Shown here piece after piece: positions 6,250-13,800 of a stretch of 15,747 nucleotides of DNA; the first letter of the stretch is position 1, and the number at the start of each line of letters is the position of its first letter. The notes below the pieces were generated by a model. That model did no database searches, was not told where the DNA came from, and worked only from the letters and a program-made list of their open reading frames with translations. Where the stretch lies: the NCBI GenBank assembly GCA_002404095.1, contig DHJA01000297.1, positions 54,784-70,530 on the forward strand, given 5' to 3'. The position numbers and the translations under genes are program-made. The stretch is from Planctomycetaceae bacterium UBA4732 (GTDB lineage Bacteria; Planctomycetota; Planctomycetia; Gemmatales; Gemmataceae).

Positions 6250-6534
6250 ATGACGTTGCGCCTGGACTTACCGCCGGACCTAGCCGAGCGCTTGAGGCAA
6301 GCCGCCGAAAAGCAGGGTCTCTCCGCCGACGGCTACACCCTGCACTTGCTGAAGGAACACCTGCCGCCGACGGATCATCGCGCGGAATTGGTCGCTCTGC
6401 TTCAGTCATGGATTGATTCCTCCGAAGGAGAAGAACAAGCGGACACGGACAACGATCTGCTTCAAGCCTTGGACGAAGACCGGCTTTCGGATCGGAAGCT
6501 GTATCCGGAGAACTTGAAAGGGGTGACGTGGTGA
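6250..6534 (+). CDS. VapB-like antitoxin (ribbon-helix-helix type)
   Basis: 94 residues. The N-terminal half has the ribbon-helix-helix look of CopG/VapB antitoxins: a short basic beta strand TLRLDLPPDL, then two helices (about 9-22 and 25-36) with GLSADGYTLHLLKEHLP. These dimerise and bind the operon's own promoter. The acidic C-terminal half (EGEEQADTDNDLLQALDEDR, then LKGVTW) is the part expected to bind and block the toxin. The start ATG 6250 follows GGAAGGA six bases upstream. The stop overlaps the toxin start by four bases (GTGA), the normal toxin-antitoxin arrangement. The pair probably autoregulates from the 145-bp upstream gap, but no clear promoter could be picked out there. Confidence 0.8.
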   Translation: MTLRLDLPPDLAERLRQAAEKQGLSADGYTLHLLKEHLPPTDHRAELVALLQSWIDSSEGEEQADTDNDLLQALDEDRLSDRKLYPENLKGVTW

Positions 6535-6983
6535 GCCAAGCGGTGTTGCTCGACGCGGGGCCGCTCGGTCTTGTTACCAACCCGAAGCGTTCACCGCGAA
6601 GCGTCGCCTGCGCTCAGTGGCTCCAATCTCTGGTCGCCAAGGGAATGCGCGTCGTCGTTCCCGAAATCGCCGACTACGAAGTCCGGCGGGAATTATTGCG
6701 CGCCAACAAAACGAAGGGCGTGGCTCAGTTAGACGCCCTTGCGCTATTATTGGAGTATCTGCCTCTCACAACCTCCGCCATGCGGCAGGCCGCCTTGTTC
6801 TGGGCGCAGGCTCGTCAACAGGGACAACCGACGGCCAATGATCGGACCATCGACGGCGACATGATTCTGGCGGCACAGGCCGTTACGTTTGGAGTCGCGG
6901 ATTTCGTCATTGCGACGACGAACGTGGGCCACCTGTCGCGCTTCGCCCCCGCGGAGTTATGGCAGAACATTCATCCTATCTAA
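6531..6983 (+). CDS. VapC-like PIN-domain toxin
   Basis: A 150-residue single PIN domain, the usual size for VapC ribonuclease toxins, which cleave tRNA or rRNA with a metal held by acidic residues. The acidic positions can be placed: D8 in VLLDAG, E45/E50 in PEIADYEVRREL, D108/D110 in TIDGDMILAAQA, and the fourth position as N131 in ATTNVGHLSRF. Two GTG codons are possible starts; GTG 6531 is preferred because it gives the four-base overlap with the antitoxin stop and better spacing (seven bases) from AAGGGG at 6518-6523. The 3' end overlaps the stop of the convergent protease gene by eight bases. The module lies between two copies of the protease-tail sequence, suggesting that it was inserted or that the area was rearranged. 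Confidence 0.87.
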   Translation: MSQAVLLDAGPLGLVTNPKRSPRSVACAQWLQSLVAKGMRVVVPEIADYEVRRELLRANKTKGVAQLDALALLLEYLPLTTSAMRQAALFWAQARQQGQPTANDRTIDGDMILAAQAVTFGVADFVIATTNVGHLSRFAPAELWQNIHPI

Positions 6984-7797
6984 CGCCGCTTGTGGCCGAC
7001 TGATACAACCAATACAAGACCGTCTTCATCTCAAACGGTTTCATATGCGGCCGCAGCGACAGGATGCGCGCGGCGATGCCGGTCAGGTGCGGCGCCGCCC
7101 AGCTCGTGGCCGGCTCCGCCGCGAAGGGGCCGAGATAGCCGCGGCCGTGGGCCTGAAACTCCACCTGGCCGCGCGGGTTGTACGCGAACTGAAGCGGGTC
7201 GGCGAAAATCCCCTTGTCCACCGACAGCAGCGGCGGCGCGAACGCCGCCGGGTAACTGCGCGTTAACGGATGGTCATTGTGGGCGGCCGCGACCACCAGC
7301 ACGTCCTTGAAATATGCCTCTTCGACGGCGCGCTGTAACTGATGGCGCCGCTGTGCTTGCTGTAAGCGCTGTTCCGGCACGCCCAGCGACAGGTTCACGA
7401 CCTTGCACTTCCATACATCGATGGCCCAACGGAGGGCGCGGATGACCGTTTCTACTTCGCACGTCCCTTGCGGGCCGAATACGTCGGCGGAGAACAATCG
7501 CACGCGCGGCGCCAGCGTCAGGATCACGTCGGCGACGGTTGTGCCGTGCGGTGCGCTTTGATGACCGTTATAAGGCAAAGGTTCGGGCCGGTCGGCGCTG
7601 AAGACGCCGCCTTCGATGGGATATAGTTGCACTCCTTGAATGGCATATTTCTCTTCCAATAGCTTGCGCTCGACGCCGCTGTCCACCAGGCAAACCGTGA
7701 CGCCTTCGCCGGTGGCGCGCGGGTCGTGCAGCAGGCGTTCCGGCGTCAGCAGCGCCAGCACCTCCGCGAATACGTCCGGCGGCGGGGTCGGGTTCAA
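6976..7797 (-). CDS. Cytoplasmic S8 (subtilisin-like) serine protease
   Basis: A 273-residue compact subtilase domain with neither signal peptide nor propeptide. The catalytic triad is intact: D39 in CLVDSGV, H84 in PHGTTVAD and S232 in ATSWAAPH; the oxyanion asparagine is N174 in AAAHND. The usual GTSMA around the serine is ATSWA here, so activity is likely but the substrate pocket is unusual. The start is a TTG at 7797 overlapping the stop of the receiver-GAF gene (TTGA), with GGAGG seven bases upstream, which implies translational coupling. The C-terminus overlaps the convergent toxin gene by eight bases. With no export signal, its substrates should be cytoplasmic. Coupling to a signalling protein suggests proteolysis as the output of that signal; this is inference. 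Confidence 0.87.
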   Translation of the reverse strand: MNPTPPPDVFAEVLALLTPERLLHDPRATGEGVTVCLVDSGVERKLLEEKYAIQGVQLYPIEGGVFSADRPEPLPYNGHQSAPHGTTVADVILTLAPRVRLFSADVFGPQGTCEVETVIRALRWAIDVWKCKVVNLSLGVPEQRLQQAQRRHQLQRAVEEAYFKDVLVVAAAHNDHPLTRSYPAAFAPPLLSVDKGIFADPLQFAYNPRGQVEFQAHGRGYLGPFAAEPATSWAAPHLTGIAARILSLRPHMKPFEMKTVLYWLYQSATSGVR

Positions 7798-9068
7798 GGC
7801 CGCGCCTCCTCGACGCCGGCGGCTTCGTCGAGCAGCCGGCGCAGACTTTCGGCCATCGCGGTACAGTGGCGCACCGCCGCCGGCCCGTGACGCAGCGCCA
7901 GCACGCGCACCGCCTCGGCCAACCGCAGCGTCTCGCCGGCGTCCATCGTCGCGCCCGTGTTGGCGCTCAGAGCGTCCTTGAGGCGTTCCAGCACGGCTTC
8001 CGGCGGCGGGTCGTCCGGCCGTCCAGTTTCGCCGCGCAGCGACTCGGCCATCGAATCGCTCGCCCCCAACGCCGCCTCCACCGCCTCGAAGAGGACGCGC
8101 TGCGTCTGCCGTTCCGCCAGCGCTTGGCGCAGCATCTCCGCCCCGAAGTCGGCCGCCGCCGCCGCCAGCCGGCGGTCGGCGTCCGTGAAGCCGGCCGCGT
8201 CCGACGGCTCTTTGTCGAACAACTCCAGCACGACATGCAGTCCCGGCGCCACACTCAACGGCGCCGCCAGCAAAGATTGCCGGCCCTTCTCGAAGGGATG
8301 CAGCTCGACCGCTCCGGTGGCAGCGGCGCGATCGGGTTGCATCATCACGCTCGGCTCTTGTAGACTTATGGCGCCGCCCGCGACGGAGCGCGCAAACGGC
8401 GCCAGCGGTCCCTCAATCGACGCGCCTTCCATGTCGTATACGCGGCAGACCTCGGCCGGATCGCGGTCGGCGTCGTAACCGCGCACGATCAGCGCCCCGT
8501 CGCGGGCGCCCGTGGTGCGCGCCAGGAAACGGAACAGATTGTGAACGGCGGCCGGCAAGGGCGCCGGATCGTTCAGGGCGGCCGACGCCTGCACCAACGG
8601 CAACACTTTTTCCACGGCCGAACGGAAGGCGGCCAGTCCGTCATGTAAGCGACGTTCGCGCCGTGCGGGCCGGATGCGGTCCAGCTGACGGCGCACCGCG
8701 CGTAGGAACGTGGTCCGGTCGAGATCCTGGTTTTTGTCGAGGTAGTCGCGAACGCCCATGCGCATGGCGTCGAGCGGCGTGGCCTGATGGGCGAAGCCGG
8801 TGATCATAATGGCGACCACCTCGGGGTTGAACACAGCCAGGTCTTCCAGCAGCTGGAGGCCGTCGTTGCCGGCGCCGAGGTTCCAGTCGAGAATAGCGAG
8901 GTCAATTGTCTGCCGATTGGCCTGGAGCAATGCGGATTCCGCGTCGGCCGCTGTGAGAATACGGCAGCCGAGGTCGGCGCCTTCCAACCACTCGCGGAAG
9001 GTGCGGCGAACCGGCTCTTCGTCGTCTACAATCAGGATGGTTTCGGCCGAAAGATCGCCCGGCGGCAT
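7794..9068 (-). CDS. Receiver-GAF response regulator without DNA-binding domain
   Basis: 424 residues. The receiver domain (about 8-130) is complete: acidic pair D15/D16 in LIVDDEE, phospho-acceptor D61 in AILDWNLG, T90 in IMITGF, and K112 in YLDKNQ. A helical linker rich in arginine (about 118-150) follows. A GAF-like sensor domain comes next (about 165-305; FLARTTGARDGALIV, SLLAAPLSV, HVVLELFDK, FTDADRRLAAAAADF). The last 110 residues are helical with no known output domain. The open frame begins 11 codons earlier at a GTG, but ATG 9068 has AAGGGGG seven bases upstream and is preferred. Its stop overlaps the TTG start of the S8 protease gene. No histidine kinase is nearby, so its phosphodonor must lie elsewhere. 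The likely role is to relay a two-component signal to a protein target, perhaps the coupled protease. Confidence 0.86.
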   Translation of the reverse strand: MPPGDLSAETILIVDDEEPVRRTFREWLEGADLGCRILTAADAESALLQANRQTIDLAILDWNLGAGNDGLQLLEDLAVFNPEVVAIMITGFAHQATPLDAMRMGVRDYLDKNQDLDRTTFLRAVRRQLDRIRPARRERRLHDGLAAFRSAVEKVLPLVQASAALNDPAPLPAAVHNLFRFLARTTGARDGALIVRGYDADRDPAEVCRVYDMEGASIEGPLAPFARSVAGGAISLQEPSVMMQPDRAAATGAVELHPFEKGRQSLLAAPLSVAPGLHVVLELFDKEPSDAAGFTDADRRLAAAAADFGAEMLRQALAERQTQRVLFEAVEAALGASDSMAESLRGETGRPDDPPPEAVLERLKDALSANTGATMDAGETLRLAEAVRVLALRHGPAAVRHCTAMAESLRRLLDEAAGVEEARP

Positions 9069-9128
9069 GACAATCCCCCTTCGCCTGCTTTTCTTCCCCA
9101 CTTAATCTTATACCAATAGCCTCACTGG

Positions 9129-9200
9129 TGTGGCACGGTCATCCTGACCGTGCGGCCTGGCCAGGCCGCACGGTCGCACGGTCAGGATGACCGTGCCACA
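9129..9200. repeat. Palindromic GGCACGGTCATCCTGACC element
   Basis: A 72-bp palindrome distinct from the GTTTAG family. The left arm, TGTGGCACGGTCATCC plus TGACCGTGCG, is at 9129-9154. The centre GCCTGGCCAGGC (9155-9166) is itself a palindrome, and the right arm is 9167-9200. The right arm holds an extra tandem copy of GCACGGTC, so it is eight bases longer. Each arm also has internal dyad symmetry (GGTCATCC/GGATGACC and CACGGTCA/TGACCGTG). It sits between the divergent response-regulator and Nudix genes, so it could affect either promoter region. It resembles dispersed intergenic palindromes in related genomes; only one copy is in this window. Confidence 0.85.
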
Positions 9201-9279
9201 ATAAGAGGCGTGATGATCTTGTGCAATTCGCGTGAAGATGGAACAGCTCGCTTGACGAAACCTATTGGTTCCCTGATGC

Positions 9280-9288
9280 TGCTATAAG
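9280..9288 (+). promoter_or_regulatory. Candidate extended -10 promoter for the Nudix-POTRA unit
   Basis: TGCTATAAG at 9280-9288 fits an extended -10 element (TGnTATAAT with one mismatch). A start near 9295 would leave a leader of about 20 bases to ATG 9316. TTGACG at 9252-9257 is too far away (25 bases) to act as a normal -35 box. The call rests on motif and position alone. Confidence 0.35.
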
Positions 9289-9315
9289 ACATTTCTCCCG
9301 GCGAGGGTTTGTCCG

Positions 9316-9720
9316 ATGCTCCTCTTTGACGATGAGATTCGGCAGGCGGCGGCGCTTCCCGTGCGCGACGGCGACATTTGTCTGGTGACTTCGCGCAACG
9401 GCAAGCGCTGGGTTGCGCCGAAGGGCTGCATGGAACCCGGCAAGACCGCCGGAGAAATTGCTCTCCAGGAGGCGTGGGAGGAAGCCGGATTAGTCGGCGT
9501 CCTCGAACCGGAACCGATCGGCAGCTACGTCTACCAGAAAGACGGCCTCACCTGCCACGTCATCGTTTTTCTCATGGAAGTAACCAGCGAGTCCGCGGTC
9601 TGGCCGGAACAGTCGTTCCGCCAACGGCGTTGGCTGTCGGCGGCCAAAGCGGCCGAGCGCGTTGCCGACCCCGGACTGCGGGCGCTGATCGAAGGCGCGG
9701 CCGTAGGCCGGACGGTGTGA
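9316..9720 (+). CDS. Nudix hydrolase
   Basis: A 134-residue single Nudix domain; these enzymes hydrolyse nucleoside diphosphates linked to another group, including diphosphoinositol polyphosphates in related subfamilies. The Nudix box runs from G37 to L59 (KGCMEPGKTAGEIAL, then QEAWEEAGL). The metal-binding glutamates E52, E55 and E56 are kept. The upstream glutamate of the strict consensus is K43 and the arginine is Q51. A similar relaxed box with EAWEEAG is, as I recall, normal in a small bacterial branch with RW..PKG before it and WPE..RRRW after it; both are present here (RWVAPKG; VWPEQSF with RQRRWLS). It is therefore probably active with an altered substrate. GAGGG precedes ATG 9316 by about ten bases. 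The POTRA gene follows 13 bp later. Confidence 0.88.
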   Translation: MLLFDDEIRQAAALPVRDGDICLVTSRNGKRWVAPKGCMEPGKTAGEIALQEAWEEAGLVGVLEPEPIGSYVYQKDGLTCHVIVFLMEVTSESAVWPEQSFRQRRWLSAAKAAERVADPGLRALIEGAAVGRTV

Positions 9721-9733
9721 AGGAGGGTTATCC

Positions 9734-10081
9734 GTGGTTGCCGTCGCTTTACTGGCCGCGTTGGCATTCGGCGATGCCACGGATGCAACGCTTGCGGGCG
9801 CGAGCCGTTCCGCCGCCCCAACGGAAAGAATAATCCGCGTCGGCCAAATCTACATCGACGGCGCCGACGACATGGGCACGTCGGCGATCTTGAACGAACT
9901 GAAGTTTCAGACCGGCGACCGCATTCCTTTCGGCCGCCTGCGGGAAGCGGAACGTCGGCTGGACCGCCTCGGCCTTTTTGTGGTGGACAAGGCCGCAGGT
10001 GTATGGCCGGACATCGCCGAACTTCCCGACGGCGAGTTCACCAACCTCCGCATTAACGTGAGGCTGCGCACGCGGCCGTGA
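9734..10081 (+). CDS. Secreted stand-alone POTRA-domain protein
   Basis: 115 residues. The start is GTG 9734, strongly supported by AAGGAGGG at 9720-9727. The N-terminus (VAVALLAALAFG) looks like a short signal peptide. Residues about 33-112 form one POTRA unit as in BamA/TamA/FtsQ-type proteins: a first strand IRVGQIYIDG, a helix SAILNELKF, then TGDRIPFGRLREAERRLDRL, GLF and a closing strand FTNLRINVRL. In BamA-like proteins such units precede a beta barrel; here there is none. The gene is complete, so it is either a soluble periplasmic POTRA protein or the surviving front end of a larger one. It forms an operon with the Nudix gene, but no shared function is evident. Confidence 0.8.
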   Translation: MVAVALLAALAFGDATDATLAGASRSAAPTERIIRVGQIYIDGADDMGTSAILNELKFQTGDRIPFGRLREAERRLDRLGLFVVDKAAGVWPDIAELPDGEFTNLRINVRLRTRP

Positions 10082-10209
10082 ACTCCGTCAGCCATTCGGT
10101 AAACAATTGCGGATGCTCCAGCAAGCCGCCGTGCTTGGCCGCTTGCGGGCCTCGGCGAAGTATAGGGGAGGTGGTAGATTGATTCCGGTGCAACCTACGA
10201 GTTTACGCC

Positions 10210-10773
10210 ATGTCGGATACGCCGGCCAGTCTGCTGGAACGACTCCGCGACCCGGACGCGGAGGAGGCGTGGGTCCGTTTCGTCGAGCTTTATTCCCCCC
10301 TGCTTTTGTACTGGGCGCGCCGCGTCGGCCTACGCGAACCGGACGCCTCCGACCTCGTGCAGGACGTATTCGTCGTCCTCCTTCGCAAATTACCGGAGTT
10401 CCGGTACGACGCCCAAAAAGGCTTCCGCAACTGGCTGCGAACGGTGACGCTCAACCGATGGCGCGAAATTCGACGCCGCCAACAGCATCCCGCGACGGTC
10501 GGCGCCGACACATTGAACGAAGTGCCCGATTCCGCCGTCGAGGAGCCTTTTTGGGAGGTGGAGTACCGCCAACAGCTGGCGCGGCGCCTCCTCGAAGTGA
10601 TGCGCCAAGAATTCGAGCCGGCGACTTGGCAGGCGTGTTGGGAATGCGTCGTCAATGGCCGCCCGGCCGCCGACGTGGGCAAGGAACTGGGCATCAGCCC
10701 TGGCGCCGTCCGCATGGCCAAGTTCCGCGTCCTGTCCCGCCTCCGCCGCGAACTTGACGGCCTCCTCGAGTGA
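10210..10773 (+). CDS. ECF-type RNA polymerase sigma factor
   Basis: 187 residues, the usual ECF size. Region 2 spans about 22-93, with the core-binding and -10 recognition pattern DASDLVQDVFVVLLRKL and FRNWLRTVTLNRWREI. Region 4 spans about 120-183, with a helix-turn-helix ADVGKELGISPGAVRMAKFR for the -35 element. The linker (about 93-118) is short, and no extra C-terminal sensing domain is present. The start ATG 10210 has no strong ribosome binding site. The gene lies 126 bp upstream of the giant kinase, whose N-terminus carries an anti-sigma-like zinc motif, so the kinase is the likely regulator of this factor. Such ECF/kinase pairs are common in planctomycetes. Its target promoters are unknown; an autoregulated promoter is likely but was not identified. 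Confidence 0.92.
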   Translation: MSDTPASLLERLRDPDAEEAWVRFVELYSPLLLYWARRVGLREPDASDLVQDVFVVLLRKLPEFRYDAQKGFRNWLRTVTLNRWREIRRRQQHPATVGADTLNEVPDSAVEEPFWEVEYRQQLARRLLEVMRQEFEPATWQACWECVVNGRPAADVGKELGISPGAVRMAKFRVLSRLRRELDGLLE

Positions 10774-10899
10774 GCGGACATTTTTCTCGCGTCACCTTTC
10801 CATTATTTAGTGTGACATTTCTTCCAAAGCGCGCATACTCCTACTCATAGGCCGGCGCGCACACGCGGTTCGTGAAGATAATCTGTTCCGGAGCGAATC

Positions 10900-13800
10900 A
10901 TGGCCGTCACACTCCAGTGTCCCGACAACGCGACGCTGCTTCGTCTCTTTGGGCACGGCGGATCGCACGAAGAAATGGAGAGCCTCGCGCAACACGTCGA
11001 ACAGTGTACGCGCTGCGGCGAGCGGATCGACGAGATGCTGCGTAAGGACGAGTTGTCGCTGGGATTGGCCCGACCCGTGGACGGGATCGACATGCCGGAC
11101 AGCGAAGCGCTGATGAATCTGCGCCGGCGACTGCAACAACTCCGTCCGCCCGCTTCGTCCGAAAAGACCGCAGACGCCGTGGGAGTACATTCGACCAGCG
11201 CCTCCGGTTCTCCTTTTCCAGCCACGCTGCCGATGAGCGGCCCCGACCACGGAATCACTTTCCTGGCGCCGCCGCAGGAGCCTGACGAGATCGGACGACT
11301 CGGATCGTATCGAATCCTCAAGAAACTTGGCGCCGGCGGCATGGGCATGGTGCTGCTCGCGGAGGACGCCTTGCTGAAACGCAAGGTCGCCCTCAAGGTT
11401 ATGTTGCCCACCATCGCCGTCAATCCGCAGGCGCGGGAACGCTTCCTGCGCGAGGCCCGCGCCGCCGCCGCCATCGAACACCCGCATATCATCACCATCC
11501 ATCAGGTCGGCGAGGACAACGGCGTCCCCTTCCTGGCCATGCCCTTATTGAAAGGCGAATCGCTCGATGACCGGCTGAAACGCGAAAAGAAACTACCTAT
11601 CAACGAGGCGATCCGCATCACCTGCGAGATGGCCGACGGCTTGGCGGCCGCCCACGCTCAAGGACTTATTCACCGCGACATCAAGCCCGGCAACGTCTGG
11701 CTGGAAGATCAGCCGGTGCGCAGTACCGCGGCGGGCGCGCAAGCCGCGCCCGCGGCGCGCCGCCCCTTCAAGGTCAAGGTACTCGACTTCGGCCTGGCGC
11801 GCTCGCAGACCGAAGAAGTCCACCTAACGCAGTCCGGCGCCATCGTCGGCACGCCGGCGTTCATGGCGCCTGAGCAGGCGCGCGGCCTGCATGTCGATGC
11901 GCGGGCCGACTTGTTCAGCCTCGGCTGTGTTTTGTACGTGATGCTGACGGGCAAGCGCCCGTTCACGGGAGATTCGACGATGGCGTTGCTGTCGTCGTTG
12001 GCGCTGGACACGCCCAAATCGCCGCGCGAGATTAACCCCGCCGTGCCGGCCGTGCTGAGCGATTTCACCATGCGTCTGCTGGCCAAGAAGCCGGAAGGGA
12101 GGCCGGCGTCGGCGGACGCCGCCCTAGATGAAATGCGCAACATGATCCGGGCCGCCGCCGCGGCCAAGAAGGCGGCGCCGCCCTCGCCTCACTCCACAGC
12201 GACGAAGACGCACGTTCAACCTGCCGCGAGTCGGCCCGATGCGCCTCCCGCAAAGGCCGCTGTCCGTCCGCCGCGCCGCCGCGTCGCACTGCTTGTCGGC
12301 TTGGCGCTGCTGTTCGTGATCGGCGGCGGATTCGCGGCATATCAACTTCTCTTCAAAACGAATGACGGCACCCTGATCGTCAATGTGGACGACGACGCCG
12401 ACTTACGCTTCCGAAACGGCGAACTGCAGATCATGGACGCCGACGGCAAATTGAAGTACACCCTCAAGCCGAGCGAGAAGAATAAAACGCTGCCGCCGGG
12501 AAAATACCTCATTAGAGTCGCCGGCGTTGAAGGCCTGAAATTGGAAACCGACCAGTTCGAGATCATCCGCAATGGCAACGCCACGGTACACGTGACGGTC
12601 GCGGCGGCGACGAAGGACGATACGACCGTTGCCACGAAGCCGACGGTCGATGACGCCTGGCTCAAGCAAGTCGCGGCCATGACGACAGAAGATCAGGTGG
12701 AAGCCGTGGCCGCCAAGATGAAGGAACTTAACCCCGGTTTCGACGGCAAGATCACGCCCACCATCGAACACGGCGAGGTCAAGGCGCTGGTGTTCGCTAC
12801 GGACAACGTGACGGACATCGCTCCATTGCGGGCGTTAACCAGACTGGAAACTATCTCCTGTAACGGGACCGATACTAAATGGGGTCGTCTTTCGGACCTG
12901 TCGCCGCTGCGAGACTTGAAGCTAACGAAACTGGATTTCGCTTGGACGATAGTGTCGGACCTAACGCCGCTAAAAGACATGAAACTGAGGGAACTGTGGT
13001 TCGGCGGCGCTAGGGTGTCCGACCTGTCGCCCCTGAAGGGCATGGAGCTGACGAGCCTGGCCTGCAACGCCAATAGGGGGGTGTCGGACCTGTCGCCGCT
13101 GCGGGGCATGAAACTGACGGTCCTGCTCTTCGAGGGCACCAAGGTGTCGGACCTGTCGCCGCTGAAAGACATGAAGCTGACACAACTGGAATGCTGGAAC
13201 ACGCCGGTTTCTGACCTATCCCCGCTGAAGGAAATGCCGCTGACGGCCCTGAACTGTAGTAACACTGGGGTTTCCGACCTGTCACCGCTGAAGGGGATGC
13301 CGCTTCAGCAATTGGCCTGCAACCTCACGCGTGTGTCCGACCTGTCGCCGCTAATGGGGATGCCTCTCAAGGAACTCACTTGCGATTTCGATCCGAAGCG
13401 TGACGCCGAGATTCTGCGCTCCATCAAGACGCTGGAGAAGATCAACGGCAAGCCGGCGGCGGACTTCTGGAAGGACGTGGGCGCCGGGGCCAAACCGCCG
13501 GTCGATGACGCTTGGGTCAAGCAAGTGAGGGCGCTACAAGCTGACAAACAGTTGGAAGCCGTCGTGGCCAAGCTGAAGGAACTCAACCCCGGTTTTGATG
13601 GCGCCTTCTGGAAGCCGATTGCGCCCATTATCGATCATGGTGAAGTCGAGTTCTTGTGGTTCGCCTTTACGGATAGCGTGACCGATATATCGCCGTTGCG
13701 GGCGCTGTCGCGGCTGGAGAACTTATCCTTTTGCGGGACTAGCGAAAAATGGGGCCGTATTTCGGACCTGTCGCCGCTGAAGGACATGAAGATGAAGCAG

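Noticed and set aside
7866..8478. Plus-strand open frames opposite the receiver-GAF gene
   Set aside because: Antisense shadows; the minus-strand product has all receiver residues in place.
9252..9288. TTGACG and TATAAG as a -35/-10 pair for the Nudix gene
   Set aside because: The spacing of 25 bases is too long; only the extended -10 box is retained as a candidate.
10107..10757. 216-codon frame overlapping the ECF sigma gene
   Set aside because: Arginine- and proline-rich shadow frame; the overlapping frame has clear sigma regions 2 and 4.
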